A program made the position numbers and the translations under genes. A stretch of 64,000 nt of DNA from Prevotella sp. (GTDB lineage: Bacteria; Bacteroidota; Bacteroidia; Bacteroidales; Bacteroidaceae): contig JAFVGS010000033.1 in NCBI GenBank assembly GCA_017474845.1, positions 114,105 to 178,104 on the forward strand, given 5' to 3'. Each line of letters opens with the position of its first letter. Position 1 is the stretch's first letter. This document shows positions 49,018 through 58,030 of this stretch, piece by piece. The notes under the pieces were generated by a model. It was not told where the DNA came from. It did not search any database and saw nothing but the letters and a program-made list of their open reading frames with translations.

Positions 49018-50715
49018 ATGCTACAGATCCGCTGTAAGAACATCAATGTGACGAAGAGTTTCCCTGAGGGAGTCTCGCTGCTCGACGTGTATCAGGAGTT
49101 TGCCGACGAGATACACCTGCCCTACCCCGTGGTGTCGGCAAGAGTGAACAACACCTCACAGGGACTGAAGTTCAGGCTCTTCCAGAACCGCGACGTGGAG
49201 TTTCTCGATGCCCGCGAGGGCTCCGGCCACAGGGTGTATGTCAGATCGCTGAGTTTCGTGCTGTATAAGGCGACACAGGATGTGTTCCCTGGTTCGAAAC
49301 TCTTCATCGAGCACTCGCTCTGCCGGGGATACTACTGCAACTTCAGACCTACCCCCAGCCCCTCCCGAAGGGAAGGGAGAAAGATTACCGATGAGGATGT
49401 AGCAAAGATCAAGGCCCGCATGGAGGAGATCGTCGCCCTCGACATGCCCTTCCGTCGTATGGAGGCCACCAACGAGGAGGCCATCCGCGTGTTTGCCGAG
49501 CGGGGATTCCAGGACAAGGTGAAACTGTTGGAGACGAGCGGACAGATCTACAGCGACTACTACACCTTAGGTGACACCGTAGACTATTATTACGGGCCAT
49601 TAGTGCCGTCAGCAGGCTATCTGACGGTGTGGGGACTGGAACGTTACGAGGATGGCCTGCTGCTGCGGGTGCCAGACTGGAACAACCCGTCGGTGCTGGC
49701 AGAGAAAATGCCGCAGCCGAAGACCTTCGAGATGTTTGCAGAGAAGACGCGCTGGGACATCATCATGCGACTGTCGAACGCTGGCGACGTGAACAAGGCC
49801 GTGATGCGGGGCTATGCCTCAGAGCTGATACAGGTGTCGGAGGCCCTGCAGGAGAAGAAGATCGTGCAGATAGCTGAGGAGATAGAACGCCGGTTCCACC
49901 GGGAGAAGGATCCTGTGAGACTGGTGCTCATCACAGGACCGTCGAGCTCAGGAAAGACCACCTTCTGCAAACGTCTCTCCGTGCAGCTGCTCGCCTGCGG
50001 ACTCAGACCGGTATCGTTCTCTACGGACGACTATTTCGTGAACCGCGTGGACACCCCCAAGCTGCCCAACGGCGACTATGACTTCGACAACATCGAGACG
50101 GTGGAATATGCGCTGCTCGAAGACCATCTGCTCAGACTGATGCAGGGAGAGAGGGTGGAGATACCAGAGTATAACTTCGTGACGGGCAAACGGGAGTACA
50201 ATGGCAAGAAGCTGAAGTTAGGCAATGACACGGTGCTCATCATCGAGGGCATCCACGCCCTGAACCCGCTGCTGACGAAGAAGATTCCCGATGCCACGAA
50301 ATACAAGATCTTCATCTCTGCCCTCACGAGTATCTCGTTAGACGACCACAACTGGATTCCGACGCGTGACAACCGTCTGCTGCGCCGTATCATACGCGAC
50401 TATAACAAGGGGGCATATACGGCCCGACAGACCATCGCGCAGTGGAAAAACGTGCTGAAGTCGGAGGATCAGTGGATCACGCCGTTCCAGGAGTCTGCCG
50501 ACGTGATGTTCAACTCGGCGCTGAACATCGAGTTCGCCGTGCTGAGGATCCATGCGGAGATTATCCTGACGTCCGTACCGAAGAACTGTCCGGAGTATGC
50601 GGAGGCGCACAGGCTGCTGAAGTTCATCCATTACTTCCTGCCCATCAGCGACAAGGAGATCCCGCCGACATCCATTATGCGGGAGTTCCTCGGAGGCTCC
50701 AGCTTCAAATATTAG
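49018..50715 (+). CDS. Nucleoside (uridine-like) kinase with TGS and ThrRS-like domains
   Basis: 565 residues. The N-terminal TGS-like part (MLQIRCKNINVTKSFPEGVS) is followed by a region related to the second domain of threonyl-tRNA synthetase and by a C-terminal P-loop kinase (ITGPSSSGKTTFCKRLSVQL, then FSTDDYFVNR and EGIHALNP) of the uridine kinase/PRK family. The same three-part protein is common in Bacteroidota; the substrate is not established. A family A element adds RPTPSPSRREGRK between the first two domains (nt 49344-49381). It starts 13 bp after the protease gene. Confidence 0.88.
   Translation: MLQIRCKNINVTKSFPEGVSLLDVYQEFADEIHLPYPVVSARVNNTSQGLKFRLFQNRDVEFLDAREGSGHRVYVRSLSFVLYKATQDVFPGSKLFIEHSLCRGYYCNFRPTPSPSRREGRKITDEDVAKIKARMEEIVALDMPFRRMEATNEEAIRVFAERGFQDKVKLLETSGQIYSDYYTLGDTVDYYYGPLVPSAGYLTVWGLERYEDGLLLRVPDWNNPSVLAEKMPQPKTFEMFAEKTRWDIIMRLSNAGDVNKAVMRGYASELIQVSEALQEKKIVQIAEEIERRFHREKDPVRLVLITGPSSSGKTTFCKRLSVQLLACGLRPVSFSTDDYFVNRVDTPKLPNGDYDFDNIETVEYALLEDHLLRLMQGERVEIPEYNFVTGKREYNGKKLKLGNDTVLIIEGIHALNPLLTKKIPDATKYKIFISALTSISLDDHNWIPTRDNRLLRRIIRDYNKGAYTARQTIAQWKNVLKSEDQWITPFQESADVMFNSALNIEFAVLRIHAEIILTSVPKNCPEYAEAHRLLKFIHYFLPISDKEIPPTSIMREFLGGSSFKY
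49344..49381. repeat. Family A element inside nucleoside kinase gene
   Basis: CAGACCTACCCCCAGCCCCT then CCCGAAGGGAAGGGAG; in frame. Confidence 0.85.
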
Positions 50716-50893
50716 ACAGAAGAACATTTGAAGACAGAATAACTTTTTAGACATAGTAACAGACTAACAAAATTTTTAGACAGATGAACTTTTTTTAGAC
50801 AGAAGAACATAAGAACATAAAAGTTGCGCTAGGAAGGGAGGGAATAATATGTTCTTATGTTCTTCTGTCTAAAAAATATATGTTAGTCTGTTA
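50716..50893. repeat. Family H repeat cluster and hairpin between kinase gene and menD
   Basis: Several H units, then two inverted arms (50791-50818 and 50849-50876) of TTAGACAGAAGAACATAAGA type around a 30-bp centre. With convergent genes on both sides it can act as a bidirectional terminator. The menD end LKT-stop reads TTAAAGACATAA and lies in the last unit. Confidence 0.75.
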
Positions 50894-52477
50894 TTATGTC
50901 TTTAAGAACTGGTAATATGTCTTTAGGGTCTGTTCGTCTGTATAGGCATCGGTGAAGACTTCGAGGAGGACAGGGCGGTCGCTATCTATATATAATAAGG
51001 TATCTATGGCAGAACGCATCTGTGGCATGTCGGCAGCAGAGAGATAGACCACATCGTTCTGGCGACAGATGCCCTCTGCGGAAGTATGGTGCTCGGCAGA
51101 GACAAACTTGTCACGGGCCGGACTCTGTTCCAGTCCAGGGAGCATGTTGAAGATACCACCTCGGCCGTTGTTCAACAGGAGGATACGGAAGTTCTTGCCC
51201 AGATTCTGGTTCCACAAGGCATTCTGATCATAGAAGAAACTCAGATCTCCAATGACGCAGAAGACATTTGAGGGGTGAGAAGTGAGGTGAGAGACCACAG
51301 AGAAGCCGGCAGCTGTGGAGAGCGAGCCGTCGATGCCGTTCACACCACGATTACAGTAGACACGATGGGAACGGGCAAAGCTATTGGCCAGACGGATGGC
51401 GGAACTGTTGGCATAATGGACCACGGCATCGCCCACCTGTGACTCAAAATACTTCACGGCAGCCATCTGTGAATAGACAGGCTCGTAAGCCTCTGCACGA
51501 CGGCGCACACGCTCCAACAGGTCATCCCACAGCTTCACGAAGGGATGGGGTTCCATCACCAGCATAAAACGGATATGGTCGGCAACCGCCTCGCCGTCGC
51601 CATGCACGACATGCGTCAGGTTCATAAAGGTATCTGTAACCTCACCCGTCTCATTGACCACCCACGTCTCCTTGGCTTTCCTGAGGAAGTGCTTCAGACG
51701 TTTGCTGACAATGGAGCCCCCGGTATAAAGGACGAAGTCAGGCACGTAGCGCTCATCATCGCCCACCAGACAGGCAGCCTCATCCATCAGCGGGTTCATC
51801 GGCTGACCGCTGATGAGCATCGGGCGCTTGGCCTGGAGGAACATACGAGTGACGTGACTCAGGGTACTGGCAGAGATGTCGGCTGAAAGCCGGTCAATCT
51901 TGCGCTCCTTTGGCAGCGAGGGCACGGAGAAGTCAAATAGCGGTTCGCTGATGGGTACGTTGATATGCACGGGGCCGTAGTGGTTGAGCAGGGCTTCGTT
52001 GACGAGACGGTTGCAGTACCAATGTGCCTCGGACACCCATTCCCCTCCTAAATTAGGAGGGGAAGAGATTACCTCTGGGAGGGTGACGGCCTTGCGGACG
52101 AAACGACCGAGGGCATCGGGTTGTGGAAGCGTTTGACCGTCAAGCTGGTCAATCCACTGCGGAGGACGGTCTGCGGAGATCACCACCAAAGGCCGCTGCT
52201 GGTAGTAAGCCTCAGCGACGGCCGGGGCAAGATTGAGCAGAGCCGTACCGCTGGTGACACAGACGACGACGGGCTGCGACAGAGCCTGCGACATGCCTAA
52301 TGCATAGAATCCTGCACTACGTTCGTCGGTGACAGGATAGCATGTGATATCAGGACATTCGTTCAGGTTATGCACGATAGGTGAGTTCCTGCTGCCTGGA
52401 CAGACCACCGCATGACGGACACCGTGCGCCACGAGCAAAGCAGTCAATATATTTACGTTCTCCTTACTACAATACAT
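50894..52477 (-). CDS. menD: SEPHCHC synthase (menaquinone)
   Basis: A 527-residue ThDP enzyme joining isochorismate and 2-oxoglutarate. VCPGSRNSPIV and DERSAGFYALGMSQA mark the N-terminal domain; GDLSFFYDQNALWNQNL carries the ThDP GD...N motif. A family A element adds SSPPNLGGEW between residues ~140-150 (nt 52036-52070). The C-terminal LKT and stop coincide with a family H repeat. It follows menF by 45 bp. Confidence 0.96.
   Translation of the reverse strand: MYCSKENVNILTALLVAHGVRHAVVCPGSRNSPIVHNLNECPDITCYPVTDERSAGFYALGMSQALSQPVVVCVTSGTALLNLAPAVAEAYYQQRPLVVISADRPPQWIDQLDGQTLPQPDALGRFVRKAVTLPEVISSPPNLGGEWVSEAHWYCNRLVNEALLNHYGPVHINVPISEPLFDFSVPSLPKERKIDRLSADISASTLSHVTRMFLQAKRPMLISGQPMNPLMDEAACLVGDDERYVPDFVLYTGGSIVSKRLKHFLRKAKETWVVNETGEVTDTFMNLTHVVHGDGEAVADHIRFMLVMEPHPFVKLWDDLLERVRRRAEAYEPVYSQMAAVKYFESQVGDAVVHYANSSAIRLANSFARSHRVYCNRGVNGIDGSLSTAAGFSVVSHLTSHPSNVFCVIGDLSFFYDQNALWNQNLGKNFRILLLNNGRGGIFNMLPGLEQSPARDKFVSAEHHTSAEGICRQNDVVYLSAADMPQMRSAIDTLLYIDSDRPVLLEVFTDAYTDEQTLKTYYQFLKT
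52036..52070. repeat. Family A element inside menD
   Basis: ACCCATTCCCCTCCTAAATT then AGGAGGGGAAGAGAT; palindromic CCCCTCCTAA/TTAGGAGGGG core, in frame. Confidence 0.8.
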
Positions 52478-52545
52478 TAACTTATTATTCTGTTAATACG
52501 TCTTTATCTTGTTATTCTGTTACTATGTCTTTAAGACATTACTTT
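52478..52545. repeat. Family H repeats at menF/menD border
   Basis: TTATTATTCTGTTAATACGT, TCTGTTACTATGTCTTTAAG and ACATTACTTTGTCTTA units. They encode the last menF residues (RQSNVLKT) and its stop on the minus strand. Confidence 0.75.
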
Positions 52546-53587
52546 GTCTTATCACCCGTCGCATGGTTTCAAGTTTTGCTTCCGTTTCGAGCCATTCCTG
52601 TGAGACGGTGCTGTCAGTCAACAGGCCGCCACCGGCATAGAGGTGATATCTGTTCCCGTCTATATTCATGCAACGGAGAGACACGTAGAGATGAGTGCCG
52701 CCTTCCGGATCGAGCATGCCCATAAAACCACTGTAGTAACGGCGGGGGGTATGTTCATTCTGTATGATGAAGTTGAACGTCTCACGTTTCGGCAGACCAC
52801 AGACGGCAGGTGTAGGATGGAGTGCGTGAAGCAGGTCACCGAGATGCCGACCATCAGGCAGCGTGAAGGTAAAGTCGCTCCGCAGATGAACCAGATTAGC
52901 CGCACGGACGGTACGGGGACCCTCCTCATGGAAATCACCCGTAAACTGTTCCAGGCACTCTGCAATATAGGTGGTGACGATGCGCTGCTCCTGAATATCC
53001 TTCGTAGCCCAAGTGACTCTCTCTCCTTCGCTCATCAGAGAATCCCCTTCCAGCCTCATCGTACCTGCCAAGGCTATGGTATGCCAGTCGTGCGCCTTAC
53101 CCTCTAACAGGATCTCTGGAGTAGCAATAAGCCATGTCCCACTCTTGGAGGTGGATACCAGCGAAATGAACATCCGTGGGTACAGTTCACAGGCACAGAG
53201 GAAGAGTTCCATAGGGTCTATCAGTGCTTCCGAGACCTCTTCCGCACAACGGGCCAGAACGATCTTGCGGAAGATACCAGCCTCAAGCTGGGCATGATAG
53301 TTGGCGAAGTCGATGATATATGTAGAATCAGGGAGACAGGTCGCGTGTCTCGGGCTATCGCCGGGCGCATGAACCTCTCCCCCTGATTCTACTTTCCTCG
53401 TTTCCACACGATCAGGGCGAATCAACAAAATGGGCTGTTGGCTTGTTACCTCAAAGGGAGCAACGACAAAGCCCTGCCTGCCGTTAAGTTCTGTGCAGGA
53501 AAGAAATTCCGCAGGCTCACCTTCCGTCTGCTGGACAAGTGTCGCGTGATCTTCATGCGGCAAACGATAGATGGCATAGGCGGACAT
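52523..53587 (-). CDS. menF: Isochorismate synthase
   Basis: A 354-residue chorismate-binding enzyme opening the menaquinone path. IVLARCAEEV, SLVSTSKSGTWLIATPEILL, LHPTPAVCGLPKRETFNFI and RRYYSGFMGMLDPEGGTHLY are the usual chorismate-binding blocks. Its ATG overlaps the stop of the thioesterase gene (TAATG). The C-terminus is encoded by repeat DNA. Confidence 0.93.
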   Translation of the reverse strand: MSAYAIYRLPHEDHATLVQQTEGEPAEFLSCTELNGRQGFVVAPFEVTSQQPILLIRPDRVETRKVESGGEVHAPGDSPRHATCLPDSTYIIDFANYHAQLEAGIFRKIVLARCAEEVSEALIDPMELFLCACELYPRMFISLVSTSKSGTWLIATPEILLEGKAHDWHTIALAGTMRLEGDSLMSEGERVTWATKDIQEQRIVTTYIAECLEQFTGDFHEEGPRTVRAANLVHLRSDFTFTLPDGRHLGDLLHALHPTPAVCGLPKRETFNFIIQNEHTPRRYYSGFMGMLDPEGGTHLYVSLRCMNIDGNRYHLYAGGGLLTDSTVSQEWLETEAKLETMRRVIRQSNVLKT

Positions 53588-54000
53588 TACTTCTTCTGTT
53601 TGATGATATAATTAGTGACCCGGACATTTGAGATCAGGTCTCCCGCGGTGTCCTTGATATCCACATTCCACACATGGAGCGTCGTGCCACGATGGAGCAG
53701 ACGGGCATAGGCCGTCACGGTGTCACCCTCGGCAACAGCCTTCACGTGACTGCCGCTGACCTCGATGCCCACACAGGCACAGCGGGGACAGAGGGCAGAC
53801 GATCCGACACCTGCCACATTCTCTGCCAGTGCCAGCGAAGCACCACCGCTGAGGAATCCGAAGGGCTGACGATTGCGCTCGTCGACCTGCATACGCGCCA
53901 TACACGTATCGTCCTCGGGCGTGGAGAGGAACTCCATCCCGAGGGCGGTACTCAGGTTCATGCTACCTTCGACAATTTTCTTTATGATCTCAATGTCCAC
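53587..54000 (-). CDS. PaaI-type hotdog thioesterase, probable DHNA-CoA hydrolase
   Basis: A 137-residue hotdog-fold enzyme. QPFGFLSGGASLALAENVAG has the helix with the catalytic acid of the PaaI/YdiI group, and HVWNVDIKDTAGDLISNVRV the strand motif. Position directly before and coupled to menF suggests it releases 1,4-dihydroxy-2-naphthoate from its CoA ester (step MenI), by context only. Confidence 0.85.
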   Translation of the reverse strand: MDIEIIKKIVEGSMNLSTALGMEFLSTPEDDTCMARMQVDERNRQPFGFLSGGASLALAENVAGVGSSALCPRCACVGIEVSGSHVKAVAEGDTVTAYARLLHRGTTLHVWNVDIKDTAGDLISNVRVTNYIIKQKK

Positions 54001-54015
54001 TTTTCATTCTTCTGT

Positions 54016-54996
54016 CTATTTGAACAATGAGTATTCGGGTACGCTCCATGCCAGGGCACTGGCACCCAGCACATCGCGCTCACGATCGTTGAGCTCAGAC
54101 ACCAGGATCTTCACCTTACCCTGCATATTGCCGAAGACATGCTTCTCAAACGATTCCTTCAACGGGTCATAGAGCCACTCGCCCGCATGGGAGATACCTC
54201 CCGTAAGGATGATAGCCTCCGGATCGATAATCGAGGCATAGTTGGCAAGACCGAGACCCAGCATATAACCAGTGCGACGGAAAACCTCCTTGGCCAACTC
54301 GTCGCCCTTCTCGCAGCACTCGTTGATGGTACGTGGCGTGATGCGTTCCAGGTCACGCATCAGTGACGGTGCGTCAGACTCTGCCAACATTTCCTTGGCC
54401 GTGCGGATAATACCGGCAGCACCTGCATAGGCCTCAAGACAACCCTTGTGCCCGCAGCCACACTCACGCCCGTCGTCAATCACACAGGTATGTCCGAACT
54501 CGCCGGCATAGCCGAGGTGTCCCTTATGGTCTTCGCCTTCTGTGAAGAAACAGCTGCCCAGACCGATGCCCAGGCTGATGATAATGAAGTTCTTCATACC
54601 ATGGGCACAGCCGAAAGTGTATTCGCCCAGTGCCGACACATGGGCGTCGTTAGAGAGGGCGACAGCCAGTCCCATGCGGTCGCGGAGCATGGCTGCCATC
54701 GGAATGACACCCTTCCAAGGCAGGTTTGCTGCATTCTCGATACACCCTGAGACGGAGCTGGCACTCGGGCTACTCATACCGATGGAGCGGATCCTCTCAT
54801 ACCCCCCGTTATTCTCGACCAACGTGATAATCTTCTCACTGAGTACGGATACGAAGGTGTTCACGTCGGGATAATCGGTCGTAGGGAAAGAGTCTTCTGC
54901 CAGAATATTACCTCTGACATCTACAATAGCATAGGTGGTCAATTCGTTGCTGATATCAACGCCCACCACTTCTGATTTGATGTTCTGTTTTATCAT
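54016..54996 (-). CDS. ROK family sugar kinase
   Basis: A 326-residue ROK protein without an N-terminal DNA-binding domain. GVDISNELTTYAIVDVRGNI (phosphate-binding), EFGHTCVIDDGRECGCGHKGCLEAYAG (ROK zinc site CxCGxxGCxE) and ILTGGISHAG are present. Substrate is probably glucose or an N-acyl hexosamine. It lies 15 bp before the thioesterase gene on the same strand; a promoter is at 55053-55083. Confidence 0.92.
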   Translation of the reverse strand: MIKQNIKSEVVGVDISNELTTYAIVDVRGNILAEDSFPTTDYPDVNTFVSVLSEKIITLVENNGGYERIRSIGMSSPSASSVSGCIENAANLPWKGVIPMAAMLRDRMGLAVALSNDAHVSALGEYTFGCAHGMKNFIIISLGIGLGSCFFTEGEDHKGHLGYAGEFGHTCVIDDGRECGCGHKGCLEAYAGAAGIIRTAKEMLAESDAPSLMRDLERITPRTINECCEKGDELAKEVFRRTGYMLGLGLANYASIIDPEAIILTGGISHAGEWLYDPLKESFEKHVFGNMQGKVKILVSELNDRERDVLGASALAWSVPEYSLFK

Positions 54997-55052
54997 ACTC
55001 CTAGTTATACATAGAGTTTATTAACCTAGATCAATGATTACTTTTTATGCCA

Positions 55053-55083
55053 CAAATATAGACATAATTTCTTAATCAACCAA
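55053..55083 (-). promoter_or_regulatory. Promoter of ROK kinase gene (TTG-N20-TATATTTG)
   Basis: On the minus strand TTG, 20 bp, then TATATTTG (plus-strand CAAATATA 55053-55060), about 56 bp before the start. It may also drive the thioesterase-menF-menD genes. Confidence 0.65.
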
Positions 55084-55144
55084 AAGTTTCCTCATTTTTT
55101 TTGAAATATTTACCCTATCCGGTGTTTTTTTCGAGATATTTTTG

Positions 55145-55152
55145 TATCTTTG
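55145..55152 (+). promoter_or_regulatory. TATCTTTG -7 box of lysS
   Basis: A consensus box 33 bp before the lysS start; no strong TTG at -33. Confidence 0.6.
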
Positions 55153-55185
55153 CACCCATAAAAGTAAAATATTCGAATATTTGAG

Positions 55186-56916
55186 ATGAACATTTTAGAA
55201 TTAAGTGAACAAGAAATCGGCAGACGCGAGAGTCTGCAAGAGCTGCGCAACATGGGTATTGACCCCTATCCCGCAGCCGAATACCCCACAAACGCCTTTT
55301 CCACCGACATACGTGACAATTTCCGTGACGAAGACGAGCCCCGCCAGGTGTCCATTGCCGGCCGTATGATGAGCCGTCGTGTCATGGGAAAGGCCTCGTT
55401 TGCTGAGATACAGGACTCCAAGGGCCGTATTCAGGTGTATATCACCCGCGACGACCTCTGCCCAGGTGAAAACAAGGACCTATATAATAATGTGTTCAAA
55501 CGTCTGCTCGACATCGGTGACTTCATCGGTGTGAAGGGTTTCGTGTTCCGTACACAGACAGGCGAGATCAGTGTGCATGCCCAAGAGCTCACCCTGTTGT
55601 CGAAGGCCCTGAAGCCCCTGCCCATCGTGAAATACAAGGACGGCGTGGCCTACGACAAGTTTGATGATCCTGAATTGCGTTACCGTCAGCGCTATGTTGA
55701 CCTCGTGGTGAACGAGGGTGTCAAGGAGACGTTCCTGCAGAGGGCGACGGTGATCCGGACACTTCGGAAAGTTCTGGATGATGCCGGATATACTGAGGTT
55801 GAGACACCTACCCTGCAGATGATTGCCGGTGGTGCTTCGGCCCGTCCGTTCATCACCCATTTCAATGCCTTGGATCAGGATATGTATATGCGCATCGCTA
55901 CCGAGCTCTATCTGAAGCGCCTCATCGTGGGCGGTTTCGAGGGTGTGTATGAGATTGGCAAGAACTTCCGCAACGAGGGTATGGACCGCAACCACAACCC
56001 CGAATTCACCTGCATGGAACTCTATGTGCAGTATAAGGACTACAACTGGATGATGTCGTTCACGGAGAAGCTGCTCGAGACCATCTGTATCGCTGTCAAC
56101 GGCAAGCCCGAGCGTGAGATCGACGGTAACATCGTGAGCTTCAAGGCACCCTATCGTCGTCTGCCCATCCTCGAGGCCATTCTGGAGAAGACAGGCTTCG
56201 ACTGCAATGGCAAGACGGAAGAAGAAATCCGTGCCTTCTGCCTCTCTAAGGGTATGGATGTGGACGAGACCATGGGCAAGGGCAAGCTGATTGACGAACT
56301 CTTCGGTGAGTTCTGCGAGGGCACCTTCATCCAGCCCACGTTCATCACTGACTATCCCGTGGAGATGTCTCCCCTGACGAAGATGCACCGCAGCAAGCCC
56401 GGACTCACTGAGCGTTTCGAGTTGATGGTGAACGGTAAGGAACTGGCCAACGCCTACTCTGAGCTCAACGATCCCATCGATCAGGAGGAGCGTTTCGTAG
56501 AGCAGATGAAACTGGCAGACAAGGGTGACGACGAGGCGATGATCATCGATCAGGACTTCCTCCGTGCCCTGCAGTACGGCATGCCTCCCACCTCTGGCAT
56601 CGGCATCGGAATCGACCGTTTGGTCATGCTCATGACGGGCAAGACCTTCATCCAGGAAGTGCTCTTCTTCCCCCAGATGAAGCCCGAGAAGAAGATTCCG
56701 CAGAGCACGCCCGCAGAGTGGGCTGCCATCGGCGTCGCTGAGGAATGGGTACCCATCCTCCGCAAGGCCGGCTTCAACCTCGTGCAGAACATCGCCACCG
56801 AGAAGGCCCAGGGTCTCCAGCAGAAGATCGGCGACATCGTGAAGAAATACAAGCTCGACATGCAGAAACCCTCTGTCGACGATATACAGAAGTGGATAGA
56901 CAAAGTATCAATTTAA
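55186..56916 (+). CDS. lysS: Lysyl-tRNA synthetase, class II
   Basis: 576 residues: an OB-fold anticodon domain (VSIAGRMMSRRVMGKASFAE), then class II motif 2 (FRNEGMDRNHNPEFTCMELY) and motif 3 (PPTSGIGIGIDRLVMLMTG). A C-terminal extension of about 75 residues (TPAEWAAIGVAEEWVPILRK onward), longer than E. coli LysS, is seen in Bacteroidota. First gene of lysS-gpsA-pgi. Confidence 0.97.
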   Translation: MNILELSEQEIGRRESLQELRNMGIDPYPAAEYPTNAFSTDIRDNFRDEDEPRQVSIAGRMMSRRVMGKASFAEIQDSKGRIQVYITRDDLCPGENKDLYNNVFKRLLDIGDFIGVKGFVFRTQTGEISVHAQELTLLSKALKPLPIVKYKDGVAYDKFDDPELRYRQRYVDLVVNEGVKETFLQRATVIRTLRKVLDDAGYTEVETPTLQMIAGGASARPFITHFNALDQDMYMRIATELYLKRLIVGGFEGVYEIGKNFRNEGMDRNHNPEFTCMELYVQYKDYNWMMSFTEKLLETICIAVNGKPEREIDGNIVSFKAPYRRLPILEAILEKTGFDCNGKTEEEIRAFCLSKGMDVDETMGKGKLIDELFGEFCEGTFIQPTFITDYPVEMSPLTKMHRSKPGLTERFELMVNGKELANAYSELNDPIDQEERFVEQMKLADKGDDEAMIIDQDFLRALQYGMPPTSGIGIGIDRLVMLMTGKTFIQEVLFFPQMKPEKKIPQSTPAEWAAIGVAEEWVPILRKAGFNLVQNIATEKAQGLQQKIGDIVKKYKLDMQKPSVDDIQKWIDKVSI

Positions 56917-56967
56917 GACATAGTAACAGATTAACAAACAAAATATGTTAGTATGTTACTCTGTCTT
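56915..56967. repeat. Family H hairpin between lysS and gpsA
   Basis: AAGACATAGTAACAGATTAA and its near inverted copy TTAGTATGTTACTCTGTCTT (56948-56967) can pair around a short centre; more units follow to 56995. It may act as a terminator or mRNA-end hairpin. Confidence 0.7.
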
Positions 56968-57000
56968 TAAAAAGTTATTCTGTCTCTAAAACAGGTTAAT

Positions 57001-57996
57001 ATGTATGATGTAGGTAAGATAGCGATTATCGGCGGCGGTAGCTGGGCAACAGCGATCGCGAAGATTGTGGTGAGTCACACCCACCACATCGGCTGGTATA
57101 TGCGTCGTGACGACCGTATCGAGGATTTCCGGCGCCTGGGACACAACCCGGCCTATCTCACCAGCGTCCACTTCAACATCAACGAGATCCACTTCGACAG
57201 CGACCTGAACCGTATCGCCCAGCAGTACAACACGCTGGTCTTCGTCACCCCCTCACCCTACCTCAAGAGTCATCTCAAGAAACTCAAGACCCGTCTGCAC
57301 GACAAGTTCGTCATCACCGCCATCAAAGGTATCGTGCCCGATGAGAACCTTGTCTGCTCCGAATATTTCCATCAGGTCTATGACGTGCCCTACGAGAACC
57401 TCGCCTGCATCGGCGGTCCCTCCCATGCCGAGGAGGTGGCACTCGAGCGCCTGAGCTATCTTACCGTAGGCTGTGCCGACCGTGAGAAGGCACAGGCCTT
57501 CTGCGAAGTGCTCACCAGTGAATTCATCAAGACGAAGACCTCCACCGACGTGGTGGGCATCGAATACTCCTCCGTGCTGAAGAATGTCTATGCCATTGCG
57601 GCCGGCATCTGCTCAGGACTGAAATACGGTGACAACTTCCAGGCAGTGCTGATGGCCAATGCCGTGCAGGAGATGAACCGTTTCCTCACCGCCGTCCATC
57701 CTCTTGAGCGCAACGCCTACGACTCCGTCTATCTGGGTGACCTGCTGGTGACAGGCTACAGTAACTTCTCGCGCAACCGCACCTTCGGTACGATGATCGG
57801 CAAGGGCTACAGCGTGAAGTCGGCACAGATAGAGATGGAGATGATTGCCGAGGGCTATTTCGGCACGAAGTGTATGAAGGAGATCAACCGTCACTGTCAT
57901 GTGAACATGCCCATCCTCGATGCCGTCTACAACATCCTTTACGAGCGCATCTCCCCGCAGATTGAAATAAAACTTCTTACCGACAGTTTCCGATAA
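57001..57996 (+). CDS. gpsA: NAD(P)H-dependent glycerol-3-phosphate dehydrogenase
   Basis: A 331-residue enzyme that makes sn-glycerol-3-phosphate for phospholipids. The Rossmann loop is IGGGSWATAIAKIV; IGGPSHAEEVA and EYSSVLKNVYAIAAGIC contain the catalytic Lys of the family. It sits between lysS and pgi, an order known in Bacteroidota. Confidence 0.95.
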   Translation: MYDVGKIAIIGGGSWATAIAKIVVSHTHHIGWYMRRDDRIEDFRRLGHNPAYLTSVHFNINEIHFDSDLNRIAQQYNTLVFVTPSPYLKSHLKKLKTRLHDKFVITAIKGIVPDENLVCSEYFHQVYDVPYENLACIGGPSHAEEVALERLSYLTVGCADREKAQAFCEVLTSEFIKTKTSTDVVGIEYSSVLKNVYAIAAGICSGLKYGDNFQAVLMANAVQEMNRFLTAVHPLERNAYDSVYLGDLLVTGYSNFSRNRTFGTMIGKGYSVKSAQIEMEMIAEGYFGTKCMKEINRHCHVNMPILDAVYNILYERISPQIEIKLLTDSFR

Positions 57997-58030
57997 CATT
58001 TATCCTATAATATATAAATAATGTATCACA

